Origin: Gnetum montanum
Taxonomy: Eukaryota > Streptophyta > Gnetopsida > Gnetales > Gnetaceae
Reading direction: 5' to 3'
Length of the DNA: 64,000 nucleotides
Assembly (NCBI GenBank): GCA_015680685.1
Contig: MNCI01012692.1
Span: 274,018-338,017 of the forward strand
Shown here in pieces: positions 1 through 11,166 of the stretch. The notes under the pieces are model-generated. The model made no database searches, had not been told where the DNA came from, and saw nothing but the letters and a program-made list of their open reading frames with translations. The position numbers were made by a program, and so were the translations under genes. The number at the start of each line of letters is the position of its first letter. Position 1 is the first letter of the stretch.

Positions 1-3000
1 AAATCCATGGCCAATGCCCCCCCACCCCACACATGGGTAGGGCAATAGGTGGTCTACTTCTGAGAGGGTGCACGAGACTTCCTAGAGTTCCTCCTCTACC
101 ATTTTAGTGTGATTGTGTGGTCACACTGGGGCAAACCAGGGCATTCTAAAGTTCCTAGCTTATGGGTCGATTAGGGATGAAGGGGCAGAAGGCTTATATC
201 GGTGCCCAAAGGGCTTGAGGTGCCTAAATTGGATCTGGGACATGCCCGAATACAAATGCTACAACTTGTACAACACGTTGTATGTCGCCCGTCACATGGG
301 CACCTTCTTTCAGAATCCACCTGAAACCATTTACTATGCTAGCAGGTGAGTACTGTAAAGGTATTTTAACATGTTATGCTAGACAAAAATGCTTACCATC
401 TTCTTGCATGTTGCTAGGTTTTACATCGATGAGGGTGGTCTTCATGGTAACACGGATACCTTGACGTTGGCCCAAACAGCTCTGCAAGAGCTCTCCTCTA
501 CCAGGAATGTGCATGCCTATGTGATAGAATAACTTTTTCTTGATCTTAGAACCTATCCAACTAGGTATTCCAAATTATATGGGAAATGTAAAGAAGTTGG
601 CTGGTTGGATAGCGAATGGGCATCGCGTCGACTGTTTACCATTGAAGACATCTTAGTGAAAGTTCCACTATTTCCTACGTCATTTAAGCTTGTTATGTTA
701 AACCTTGGATTTATTCTTATGTGTTCAAATTATGATGTACTTTTTTCCTTTGCTACCTTTCTTGTTTGTTGCTAGCCAGTGCAATAGCGAAGGAATCCCA
801 AGAGGTCATAGTGGTCACCTCTTGGCATGATGATACTAACCTATTCTTCAAGTATGGGGAGGTGGAGGAGACTCAGCGTTGGCTCTGCAATGGGGCCCCA
901 ACAATCCTTTCTCACAACATTTAAGAAGCTAGGCTCATGGATTTTTTTCTAGCTATAAACCTAAGTGTCCTAGTTGCAGAAATGCTTTCCCTAGCTGATT
1001 CCTTCTCTGAGAAGGCCAATTGCTTCCTCACACATATTCATGATGTGTGGGTGGTGTTTGAAATTAACAATCAACTATTTGTGGATCTTTTCGGTGTCCC
1101 TTCTGATGGTCTCCCTATAGGAGAAAAATCTAGGAAAGATGTAAACCATCAAGGGGATATTGAGGAATGGTTAGGAACAAGAAAGGACTGAAATGGGATT
1201 TATATCCACAAGGTCAAGCTAGCGGTTGCCCAAATGGTTTAGCTTATCTTCAATGCTCATGCTTTCCCCAAGCTACTCTCCCAAGGAAAAATCTTTGGAG
1301 TGGAGTAGCCTTGGATAATGAGAGAGTTCATGGAGGAAGAAACCCATTACAACTAGGATAAGTACCTTTTAGAAGGCTTACGTGCTAAGATGGACAAGCA
1401 CTACGCCTTCTTCGTAGCATGCTTACATTAGTTCATAAAATTCCTAGTGGTTTGTGAAAATGGTGCCTAGGTATAGCAAGATCATAACTAGAGATCTAAG
1501 TCATGGATTTTCCAGGTTTTTTATACCACATAATCCCAGGACCCCTTTGGGAATCACTTTCAATAATGAGGAGGGATGGAGTGGCACAATCCTTTTGTGC
1601 CCAGGATAGTGTGGGAGAGGTGCCTTCTACTAACACAGTCAATGTGTTAAAGGGGGAACACCTCATGGCAAAAATAGTGAAGACTAGGCTGCAACATAAG
1701 AAGTCTTGTCCTACAAAAGATCCTCCCCGTATGAATGAAGAGAGGTGAAAAAAGCTACAAATCAAATTCCATAGAGTGTAGCCCCTAGTTGGTAAGTGAG
1801 CTTGGATATTCTGTTAGCATAGCACTTGCCACGCTGTGCTACGCTAGGTAGCATCAAATAGTGTAGCACCTATTTCAACTTAGAGTACCCTACATACTGC
1901 TATTATGTTTTATTAGTAGGAGAAGAAGAGGCTCTAGCCCATGGAATAAGGATGCCTACTGAAGAGGATGAAGAGGCACCAACTGCAAAAGAAGAGGCCC
2001 TTGACGTAGAGGAAGAGGCCCCTATCAATGACCTTTTTGCCAAATTTGGTTCAGTACCCAAGGGGCACATGAGTGTTGAGGATACTACCACACATTTGGG
2101 TCATTTGGAAAGAGAGGGGCTTCAATTTGATGCTAGTGAGTTTGAATGCTTATTTGACAATGTGTCAATGGGTGACCCCCCCACTATCACCCTTGAGGGT
2201 TTTTTGGGTAGGAGCTTTACACTGTCATTTATGTTGTTCATCAACTTTGTTGTTTTCTTCTTCACCATGGCTAACATATTTTATTATGCAATAGATACCA
2301 TTGTTGATGCCCCTAGCCCTTCTTCTTTGATCCATCTCCGAACCTAGACTGAGAACCCTGACAAATTCATTTTCATGGAGGGGGTGGTTGATGACATGAT
2401 TGATCACCTAAGGCAGATTGATTTGGAGATTGGTATGTTAAAATTGATACGCTGGGCTCTCTACATTATTGCAATTTTGCTATGTCACTATTGACTAACG
2501 ATCTCCCACATATGATTGGCAGCCTCCCATCTCAAGTAGAACTGTAAGCAAGCTGTTGAGGTCAACGCTATGCTTGCACTTCCACCAAAGGTAGCCAAGG
2601 TATCTCATCACATATACGATGAAGAAAGTAATTATGTGTTGTACTCTACATGCTCCTTATGGGAGTGTAGTTGTGTAAATGAGGACCTTTGGAAGCAGGT
2701 ACAAAAGCTTGAGAAGGAGAAGGCCAACCTAACCACTGAAGTGGGGGATCTTTAGTCCAGGAATGAATTTCTATTGGCCCGAGACACTCACAATGGCAGT
2801 TGGTGTATGGCCGTTATCAACTATGAAAGATATTGAATGGTCGTGCAAAGAAAAAATGGAGCTACACACAAGATCATCAAATAGCACATGTAGATGGACC
2901 TTCTAGCCTAGAAGAACCAAGACTAGAAGAATTATAGTGCAAAGGTTTACAAATGGGGACAGGCATAGAAGAACCACAAGCATATGTTTAAACTAGAATG

Positions 3001-3570
3001 TGCTGCCTATCGTAAATAGTATCAGGATGCTTTGGTTAAGTTGCATACCCATGAGCTATTTGTTGATGTCATTGGTGCTTTCAGGGCCTATGAAAAGTTC
3101 ATGCAATAGGTGATGGTCAGTGAGTCTCCTGAAAGGAAAATGACCCTACCTACTGGTGAGACCACCACCAATACCTTTTCCCCAAGACCACCTAGATGGA
3201 TAGCTATGGAAAAAGGGAAAGTTGCAACAAGCATTGATCTAGGAGATAGGAATTGGGCCAATGTCACTGAGGAGGAGATCCTACGACATCTTGTAGTCAA
3301 CATGTATAGGATACCCTCTAAAATGGATGTGGGGCCATATCGGGTTAGTCACATTTCACTATGTCATAGTTTATTTTATAGAAGCCTTTGTTGTAGCTTT
3401 GATTCATTGTTTTATTTTTTTCTTACACAGGATCTAAACAGAGATGCAGGACCTAGTGAAACAAGGAATGGTGGTGCGGGCGAAGACACATAGTGTGGCG
3501 GCATGAGATTTTTATGTTTTTCTTTGAATTTAAAAATTTTTGTAAACATTATTGATTAACATTGAATAAA
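1..3570 (+). pseudogene. Antisense multi-exon accessory gene of element B (5' end outside window)
   Basis: The reading direction is opposite to B's gag-pol. Exons were inferred from reading continuity and GT...AG borders. They end at 345; then 418 to about 700, 776-1791, 1920-2207, 2295-2432, 2523-3343 and 3431-3493. Introns have plant-like pyrimidine-rich ends. Codon 1 of the second exon completes a split Arg (ASR then FYID). Recognisable blocks shared with the copy in A include WIWDMPEYKC, WVVFEIN and GLPIGEKS, an acidic Glu-rich exon (1952-2050), and a charged, probably coiled-coil segment (about 2690-3100). A stop at 3491-3493 is followed by AATAAA at 3565-3570. Several in-frame stops make this copy a pseudogene. 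The protein family was not recognised. Position and strand recall the antisense ORFs of Tat elements, but those known to me lie after integrase. Confidence 0.75.
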
Positions 3571-3670
3571 GAATATAATGTGAAATCATTTGTTTCATTT
3601 TGGTCAATGTGTTATATTTATCTTTATTCTTTGTCTTTTTGGGCCCCTTGGGAGCTTTTCATTTTAGTTT

Positions 3671-3883
3671 TAGGCCATTTCGGGTCGTCGCTAGTTTTAG
3701 GAGATTTTTTTTTTTTTTTTTGGTGATTTTTTGTGAAGTGAAATAACTAATTTTAGGCCTTAGCAGGCCGCAATGGTAGTTTAAGGCCATTGCGGGCCAC
3801 GGTGCTTGTTTAAGGCCATTTCGGGTCGCAGTGCTAGTTTAAGGCCATTTTGGGCCATTGCTAGTTTTAGGCCATTTCGGGCC
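3671..3883. repeat. Inverted-repeat unit array, 29-bp period (element B)
   Basis: Units have the form TTTAAGGCC-loop-GGCC. The four spaced units begin at 3756, 3785, 3814 and 3843, exactly 29 bp apart, with a fifth at 3870 and a detached one at 3673. One unit reads GGCCT-TAGC-AGGCC (3756-3769); others have the loop ATTTCG or similar. The array lies just past the 3' end of the antisense gene. Element A inserted at its last GGCCT. Confidence 0.85.
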
Positions 3884-3884
3884 T
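3880..3884. other. Target-site duplication of element A, left copy (GGCCT)
   Basis: GGCCT directly precedes the LTR end TGTAGTG and is repeated at 23228-23232 directly after the other LTR. The site lies within an arm of B's inverted-repeat array. Confidence 0.85.
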
Positions 3885-4483
3885 TGTAGTGATCGAAAAC
3901 ATTGGTGGTTGAAACACTAAGAGGTTGCCAATGTATAGTTTAACCCTAAATCTTTGTGAGGGTCATGCTGGAGAGAAATATAAACAAGGTGCCCTAAATG
4001 GTCTAGCTGATCAAACAAGGACTTAGTCGATGTAACTTAACCTTTCATAAATGTTTGGTTTTAGAAATGAGGTATGCAAGTGAAGCAATAATTAACTGAT
4101 GTAAAATAATGAAGAATGATATGAAATATGATGATAATGATGAAATAGATTTGGCTGAGGAAATCCACCACCCCAAGATCAAGGATCTGATCTTTGCTTT
4201 GTTTGAAGATGTACAACTGAAGATGCAACACTTGAGAGGCGCAGCTTACATAGAGTAGTATGGTCACAGGTTCTTGAACTATAGTTGATAAGTTATTGCA
4301 TAAGATTCTTCTACTTTCCAATCTGCTCACCGAGGTGCTAAAATGCCAAACCCAAAAGGATGTATGTAGCTAACTAGAAAGCTCAAAGCCAACAAAAATG
4401 TTAAAAATTCCAATTTTGCTCTCCAAAATCCAACTCAAAAGCCAATCATGCAAAAATCCAACCCTTTGAGCATTCTTTTCTAG

Positions 4484-4494
4484 GGTATTTATAG
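4484..4494 (-). promoter_or_regulatory. TATA box of the A 3' LTR
   Basis: Minus strand CTATAAATACC, conserved at 21885-21895 in the other LTR and at 28232-28242 in element B's LTR (TTATAAATACC). It marks the likely U3/R boundary downstream of the palindrome clusters. Confidence 0.7.
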
Positions 4495-4925
4495 TGCCAA
4501 GAGTAAGAGAAAAATGTGGTTTGGATGCCACATTTCATGGGATCCAGAAGGTGCAAACATGGTTGTGCTATATAGATGTGTGATGCTAGATGTGAACCTT
4601 GTTATGCTATGACCATACTGTTGAAACTGCATGTGCCAAAATCCAAAAAGCATACCAACAATGAAAACAAAAAGGAGCTTATGTTCTAAGACTACATCTT
4701 CCCTACTCTTACAAGCAGGGTCAAGCATAGGGAAAATTTTGGGGATTAGCCAAGGATATGAAAAATGAAGCAAAATTTCTGATTTTGTCCACCGAAGAGG
4801 TGCCAGGGTGAGAATGATCATTGCCAATAAGTTTTGGAGCTACCTGAAAATGTTTTAAATGCCTCAATGTAAGTGTTGCATTACTTACATTATCTAGTGT
4901 GTTGGTGTAGCGTAAGTAACTGCTC

Positions 4926-5553
4926 GCTATGCTATGCTATGCTATGTAGCATAGCATAGCATAGCCATCGATCTTGAAAGAAATCTTGCCTAGAAGCCAA
5001 GAGTAGCTATCCAAGGCCTAGTTAGACAAGGGATTGTAACTTTGTCTTGCATGCTAGAAAGCCTTTGAACATGTTGCATCCTTGGGGAATTTTGTTATTT
5101 TGCATACTTGCTACACTGTGCTATGCTATGTAGCATAACACAGCATAGTAGCCAATGTGTCATGAAACTTTGTCTAATCCACAATGTTTTACCAAGAAAT
5201 CTTGCTTGAGGCCTAAGGGTTAAGTGGGACAACCAGTTTTGGAGGCCAAAATGTTGCCAAGTGCAATTCTCCTACTGGCGCCACTTGGTAGAGGGGCCTT
5301 TGTGCATTCTATCCTTGCTACACTATGCTATGTTGCATAGCGTAGCATAGCATAGCACCCTGTGTTGGCTGAATCCCAACTTGTTTGTCATAGGATGTTT
5401 ATTATGTCTCTATGTGTTGGCAGAGCAAGCTTTCTAGATGGTTGTAACATGGGAAAATTCTTTGGAAGACTTACTTGTTGTCAACTTGCATCTTGGATGC
5501 TTGATTGGTCTTCTTCAAGGATTGCTACACTATGTAGCATAACATAGCGTAGC
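4926..5553. repeat. Four spaced GCTATGC palindrome clusters in U3 (A 3' LTR)
   Basis: Clusters at 4926-4965, 5110-5152, 5317-5356 and 5524-5553 combine GCTATG/CATAGC tandem and inverted repeats. The centre-to-centre steps are about 185, 204 and 202 bp. The intervening sequences share short blocks (for example AAGAAATCTTGC), so each cluster looks like the mark of a diverged tandem unit of about 200 bp. Confidence 0.8.
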
Positions 5554-5847
5554 ATATTTCTCCGCGAGAAAAATTGCTGAACTATTTAGCTCATAATGAA
5601 CACTTTCAACAACTCCTAGCATAGTTTTTGGATAGACTGTCAGCCGAGTTAATTGTCTATCTGGGCAAGATGGAGATTCCATCAAGCCTGTCATCCTAGG
5701 ATATAGAAAACTTGTTGGACTATACAGTCTATCATCAGTGCCTACATTGTTCGAACAGCTCATCATGATGCTGCACTTGTGAAAATCCTTGCCCAAATTC
5801 CAATACTCTACTAAAGCATCAGGGTCCTAAAATTGTATGGTGTTTCA

Positions 5848-5860
5848 ATGGCCCCTCTTT
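5848..5860 (-). other. Polypurine tract of element A
   Basis: Minus strand AAAGAGGGGCCAT abuts the 3' LTR start TGAAACACC. No such tract flanks the 23227 end. This orients the element and identifies the 3' LTR. Confidence 0.75.
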
Positions 5861-5869
5861 GTTGACATT

Positions 5870-7195
5870 TGGAGGATCTGCCTGAGAGACGTAGACAAAT
5901 AATATGAAACACCATGAAAAAAAATGCTAACACTATTCTCCAATGGTCACTTAGATGTCACTTTGCTATACTTGGGAGTGTCAAGATGGTCAAGTAAGTG
6001 AAAGAGGCAAAAGATGGATTTGGAGAAATAGGTTTAGAAAAGGAAAAGATGTAACATAGTATGGTCTCTCCTCAAAGGGCTTGTGAGGGAGTCAACATGC
6101 ATGGGCATCCTTCTTTGTTAGCCTTTTAGATTCCTTTCAAAGTGCTTAGAGATAGTCATTGTGAAATAGTTGTTGTGCCATTTGTTTTGGGCATGCCTCT
6201 TTTTTTTGGATTATTTTTTTGTTGTTCATCTACTTCCACTTGCAGAAAACCTTGTTGTTACAAGATAGGTGTTTCCTCCCCAAGATGAGTTGTGTTACAT
6301 CCATGTGGGACTTTGACCTGCCTATAGATGTTTCCCATGCAACGAGTTGCATTATGCATGTCACAGACTTGGTGGTTGGGCATGCAGAAGGGCTTTATAT
6401 GCATTAGAAAAACTTGTAAAAGAGACGTGAAAAGAAAAATGGTGACTATAAGAAACGAGTTGAAGAGGGTTAAGAGGGAGGGTGGGATGTGCACTCCCAA
6501 GTAGCTAAGCTACTGGGAATGATCACTTCGAAATGATGTGGTGCTTTTCTTTCCTGGAAAAATGCATCTCTGAGCAACATCATCTTAGTCTGTATCCTAC
6601 AAATGCAACAGAGAGAAAACCAGGAAAATCTAACTATGTAATGTAGTGAGGGGAAAGTGATGTTTTCTTTAGATACTACTAAAGTAGCAAGAATTGTTGC
6701 TGAGGCATGCGACATCCAAAGCATAAAGGCCAATAGCAGCATATTGAAGGGGTTGGCACTGAAGAGGCTAGGAGTTGTGGCAATGTGAGTGCTCAAGATT
6801 CCCCACCCAAGGCAAACATCATGCAGTTCAACTGTAAGGTGAGAAGCCTAATAGCTGAACATATTTTTGGCTTGGATGATGATGAGGGTTGGAGGGTAGA
6901 AACTCTATGGTTGGGACACAATAGTGCTAGGACTCTAGTAGCAGATGCTGACAACAAGAGCTACCACTAGGATTACTAGCTGTGGTAGCAGTAGCTCTTG
7001 AAGGTCAGCAAGATGTTAGACAACATCTTCAAAGGATCAGAAAGATGCCAAGGGTAGTGGCACTACATGTGTTCTAGAGGGTGTTTCCTTGGCAACATGA
7101 ACTACATTCTGGAACTGCAATATCCCACCCCATGTTATCTAGAAAGTTGGCATTGTGCATGCTTGCTTGTTTATAAGGCCATGGATGCAAGCTGA
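5870..7195 (+). other. Possible second antisense coding remnant between integrase and 3' LTR (A)
   Basis: This stretch carries no pol sequence. On the plus strand, open stretches at 6219-6407 and 6785-6970 can be read as fragments of one charged protein, with a Lys/Arg/Glu-rich piece (about 6415-6480) between them. A pyrimidine-rich tract ending in TTGCAG (about 6245) resembles a splice acceptor. A position between integrase and the 3' LTR, on the opposite strand, is where antisense ORFs of Tat-lineage elements are known. No conserved domain was recognised and no second copy exists in this window, so the call is weak. Confidence 0.35.
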
Positions 7196-7215
7196 GAACG
7201 TTGTGCTACAAACCC

Positions 7216-7551
7216 AATTTAAGGTCTTGGTAGACCATTAGATGTACTGTTTTAAGGTTCCATCAGACCATGATGTACTAGTTTAAGGTTCTAGCATACT
7301 GCTATTCTAGTTTAAGGTGCCAGAAGACTACTGTGCTAGTTTATCATCATAGCAGATGGTGGATGGGCTAGTTTAAGATTGTAGCAGACTGTGCTATGGG
7401 TGCCAATTTCGATTCATAGCCCAAGGACTTTTTATGCCAGTTTATAGTCATAGCAAACTATCTATGTCAATTTATAGTCATAGTAGATATTCTTTTCTAG
7501 TTTTACGTCATAACAGACGATCTATGTAAGTTTATAGTCATAGCGGACTAT
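7216..7551. repeat. Inverted-repeat unit array after integrase (A)
   Basis: About ten units follow the pattern TTTA + arm + loop (often ATAGCA) + arm. Arms pair in most units but differ between them: GGTCT/AGACC (7223-7236), CATC/GATG (7345-7358), ATAGT/ACTAT (7444-7461), CGTC/GACG (7506-7519) and ATAGTC/GACTAT (7534-7551). Units at 7287 and 7376 have lost pairing. The array sits just beyond the integrase C-terminus. Confidence 0.8.
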
Positions 7552-7564
7552 TTGCTTACCTTAC

Positions 7565-8720
7565 CTTGTATCAAACATAGTATGGCTTGAGGTACAAGTG
7601 GCTCAAGGGATTTGCAAACTCTTTTCCATCAATATCAACCAGTTTGAAGGCCCCATTCTCATAAGCTTTTGTGACTATTAATGGACCTTCCTAGTTTTCT
7701 AAGAACTTTCTTACCTGTTCATGAATAGCTTTGAGGACTAGGTCCCATTTTTTGATTGACCGTTGATGTAGATTAGAATGATGCTTTTGTTGTTGCTTGT
7801 CCTAGTACCATTCAATATGGCCAAGTGTTTGGGCATGCCCTTCCTCTATGGAGTCAAGGTTAATGATCCTTGACTCTTTGTTCTGGGCTTCATTCAAAAT
7901 TATTGAAAGGATCATCTAAAGTAACGGTACTTGCAATTCAAGAGGTAACACTGCTTCAAATCTGTAAACAAAGCTATAGGGAGTCTTACCTATGATTGTT
8001 TTACATGTCATACAGTAAGCCCATAGCATGTAGAGGATTGTTCATGTCATCACGTCTTGCTATTGCTAAGAATATTTTCAAGCAAGTTGATAATGTATTT
8101 GTTTGTTGCCTTCACCTAATCGTTTTCCTACAGGTAGTATGGCAATGAAAAGGATTACTTGATGCCAAGGTTTTTGCAAAAGGTTTTGGTTTCCGCACTA
8201 CTAAACTGTGGCCCGTTGTCTATCACAATAGTCATGGGAAGACCAAACCTTGTTACTATGTTGTCTAGAATAAAGTGCAAACCTATTGGGATGTAGTCTT
8301 CCTAAGGGGGATAGCCTCGACCCACTTTGTAAAGTACTCTGTGGCAGTGATGATGAAGCTATGTCTTGCAAAAGACTTAGGTGTGATGGGTCTTATGATA
8401 TCTAGGCCCCAATGTTTGAATGGCCACGTAATCTGTGTAGGATGCAACTTAATAGGTGAGACATGTATAAGAATTTCATGATGTTGGCATGTATCACACA
8501 TCCTAACGTTGGCAAGGTAATCTCATTTAATGCAAGGCTAGTAATACCCTAGGCGTCTGATCTTCGTTGTCATAGCTCTAGGGGCTGTGTCCTCCACATA
8601 ATCCCTCATGGATTTTGTTAACAATTTTTTTCACTTCCTCCCCACCAATGCAAGTTAGTAATATCCCATCAAAGGAGCACTTACATATGGTGTTGTCTCC
8701 TATAAGGACATACTACCAAG
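7565..8720 (-). pseudogene. Integrase of element A
   Basis: The minus strand encodes a broken Gypsy integrase. A zinc-finger remnant with MCDTCQHH begins near 8501 and is followed by WPFKHWGLDIIRPI, the first catalytic Asp region (8283-8450). RFGLPMTIVIDNGPQF (near 8200-8260) is the second Asp block. The C-terminal part (about 7900-7570) has WEGP, GAFKLVDIDGKEFANP and LKPYY, which match the tail of Tat-type integrases. Stops and frameshifts interrupt every section. It would insert the cDNA into chromosomal DNA. The frame ends shortly before the inverted-repeat array. Confidence 0.85.
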
Positions 8721-8727
8721 CTCGCTT

Positions 8728-9360
8728 TTAAATTGCATCCTTTTGAGCAAATGTTAAGCCATGTGGGGGTTCACCATGTTGAAGATACCTTTTAACGTTA
8801 GTGTACCACTCTTGGGTATCAGTGGTATTGACAACTACAATGTGTGTTTCTTTGATGATAGGATCAGTGCATTCTATTATTGAAGTGGAAAAAGTTGCAA
8901 ATAGGTGCAATGGAACATTCAATGCTAACATGGCTAAGGCATTCACTATGGTGTTCTTGTTGCAAGGCACATGTTGGATGTCCATCATTGTGAATTGTTT
9001 CATAAAAATCTTGGCCAATTCACAATAGGGCTATAAGTGTAGAGCTTTATAGGCATAGACATTAGTAATCTAGTTGAAAATGAGTTGGGAATTGCCTTGA
9101 ACTACCAAATGTTGAATCTCTAGTTCCTGTGCTACTAAGAGCCCCCTAAGGAGCCCTTTGTACTCAGCTACTTTGTTCGTACAAAGGAATGTAAAATGGT
9201 AAGCAAAAGGATGAATGTCCCTAGAGGGGAATGTAATGATGATAGTAGCACTACCACCTCGTGTAGTTGAGGCACTGTCGAAATGCAAAGTGACTTCAAA
9301 GTGTAATGGCACAGGGTTGATGTTATTAACATGCTCGTTGGGGAACTTCGGCTCTATCAT
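8728..9360 (-). pseudogene. Second, archaeal-type RNase H domain of element A
   Basis: The frame from 9360 downwards contains HFDSAS (catalytic Asp, residue 28 of the open stretch), NKVAEYKGLLRGLLVAQEL (catalytic Glu, residue 66) and VVQGNSQLI. In the family the last block is normally G-D-S, so the third catalytic residue is Asn here (residue 90). The next open stretch (9018-8728) carries the tail with NALAMLAL and a linker towards integrase. A second RNase H of this type, after the ordinary RNase H, is a hallmark of the Tat lineage and supports the classification. The domain would help to remove RNA from the RNA:DNA hybrid. Confidence 0.8.
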
Positions 9361-10990
9361 TGCTTGATCATCGATGGGTAAGGTTGTGATCTATGTGGCT
9401 ATTGCTTGTCCTTTTGTCAATGATCAAACAACATAATTCAAATTGAATTCCACCATTATAGCTTTCCATTGGGCTATCCTACTACTCTCATATAAATTGT
9501 TTGTGATGGACCGAAGTATGTTGCTCTTGCATATGATGTTAACCTTGTTGTGGAAGAGGTAGTGTCTCCATTTTTTTAGTGCAAACACTAAGGTGAGACA
9601 ATTCCTTTCTACTTTGTTATACTTTGCCTCATAAGCTACTAGTGCATGGCTTAAGTAATAAACCAGGATTTCAGAACTGTCATCTTTCTTCTAACATAAC
9701 AATGCTACAATAGATGTGTCCAAGGTGGTAAGGTAGATGTAAAAAGGCTTATCCCTCTGTGGTGGGTGAATAGTTTGGAGGTGCAAAAGCTCTTTCTTTA
9801 GGTTATTGAAGGCTTGTTGACATCGTTCTATCCATTCAAAGTTGACCCCCTCCTTTAGCAAGTGTTGCATGGGGTGTAACTTGTTGGTCAACCTTGTTAT
9901 AAACCTTCTAATAAACTATATTCTGCCTTTCAACTCGCATAATTCTTTAAGGTCCGTATGGTGTGCTAGGTTAATGATGGCCTTAACTTTGGTAGGGTCC
10001 ACTCGTATTCCAGCTTCTGATACTACAAACCCTAGCATGTATCTGGTTTTAACTCCAAAAATACATTTCCTTGGGTTGAGACATAAGTCATGCCTATGAC
10101 AACACTTAAGGACTACATCTAGATCATTGGGATGATCAATAGCTCTCTTATACATGACTGCTATTTCATCCACATAATCATTTAGTCTCTCCAAGAGGTA
10201 GCCACTAAAAATGTAGATCATGGCTCATTGATAAGTTGCTCTGATGTTTTTAAGTCGAAAAGGAATCATGGTGTAACAAAAGGTTCCCCAAGGGATTATG
10301 AAAGTAGTTGTTAACTGATGCTCTGGGTTGATGTGGATCTCGTTGTAATGTAAGAATCCATCCATAAAGGATAGTATAGCATGACCAGCTGTAGTGTCAA
10401 TAAGTTGATCAATACTTGATAATGGGAAGTCATCTTTGATCATTGGTTTGTTCAGATTTCAAAAATCTATACAAATTCAGATGCCTTCCATTTTCTTAGA
10501 GACTACAACAATGTTCGACATCCAATCCGATTAATCAACCATGCAAATGAAACCAGCTTGATATAGCTTGGTAATTTCAACACATATAGCTAGTGCAATT
10601 TCTAGTTTGACTTTTTGAGCCTTTTTTTACTGCCTTGATATGTGGGTCTAAGACAATGTTATGTTGTATGAGCCACGGGTCTAGGCCCAGCATGTCATCA
10701 TAGGACCATGCAAACACTTTAACGTTATCTTGGAGAACCTTAGATATGTCCTTTTGCATTTGTGGATCTAGGAGGAAGCTATGTTTTAATGTTTTTATTT
10801 TTCTCTTGGATGTAGTTATAGGCATTTCAATGAGAGGGTGTTTAGTCACATCCCTGTCCTCTAAGTCTAAGGCTTGGACCAGATGTTTGGGTCAATCTAG
10901 GGATATTTCCAAGGATGCTACAGTGTTATCAGTAGATGATTCCCAGTCTATTGATTCTAAATTTAGGTGTCTTATAAGCTTTCCATGAGG
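9361..10990 (-). pseudogene. Reverse transcriptase and first RNase H of element A
   Basis: Broken open stretches on the minus strand give the Gypsy order. A pre-RT linker contains VFAWSYDDMLGLDP (10849-10577). RT fingers and palm contain FPLSSIDQLIDTTAG and FMDGF (10443-10225). The catalytic block YVDE with NPRKCIFGV follows (10221-9916). The thumb and the start of RNase H contain WIERCQQAFNNLKKEL (9891-9691). The second Asp of the YVDD box is Glu (10165-10176). The remaining RNase H part (9690-9361) has stops. The enzyme copied element RNA to DNA. Protease lies more than 6 kb upstream, separated by the opposite-strand gene, rather than directly fused as usual. Confidence 0.85.
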
Positions 10991-11160
10991 ACTTGTTAAG
11001 GTTAAAAGTGAATGTAGATCATTGTGCATGGAAATTTTTGTTAAACCTGTCACAATAGAAAGAAAGACCAAGTCAAGTGATACCTATTTGTAACATGTAA
11101 TGAATGTATGTAACAATATGAGATAACTATCAATTACTATGTAAAGTTTGCAACTTGCTA
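10991..11160. other. Short AT-rich spacer before the array
   Basis: No conserved coding sequence was recognised between the pre-RT linker and the inverted-repeat array. It is rich in AATGTA-type words. Confidence 0.4.
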
Positions 11161-11166
11161 GTCTAA

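Larger units (their letters stand above)
1..3884 (-). mobile_element. Element B, internal segment left of the A insertion (Tat-like Gypsy)
   Basis: This is the continuation of the element whose other half lies at 23233-29859. Element A is inserted between the halves and is flanked by GGCCT at 3880-3884 and 23228-23232. The order is the same as inside A: protease end, inverted-repeat array, then the opposite-strand spliced gene. B's RT, integrase and 3' LTR would lie left of the window. The assignment of this segment to B is inferred from the TSD and from this colinearity. Confidence 0.8.
3885..5847 (-). repeat. 3' LTR of element A
   Basis: This 1963-bp LTR on the minus strand starts TGAAACACCAT (5847) and ends at plus-strand TGTAGTG (3885). 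It aligns along its length with 21311-23227 and with B's LTR. The inside neighbour at 5848-5860 is a polypurine tract, which identifies it as the 3' LTR. A TATA box lies on the minus strand at 4484-4494. Upstream of it (higher coordinates) are four palindromic GCTATGC clusters centred near 4946, 5131, 5335 and 5537. Confidence 0.9.

Noticed and set aside
3756-3883. CRISPR-like regular repeats
   Set aside because: Units are 14-bp dyads with diverged arms and short similar spacers, in a plant retrotransposon, with no cas genes.
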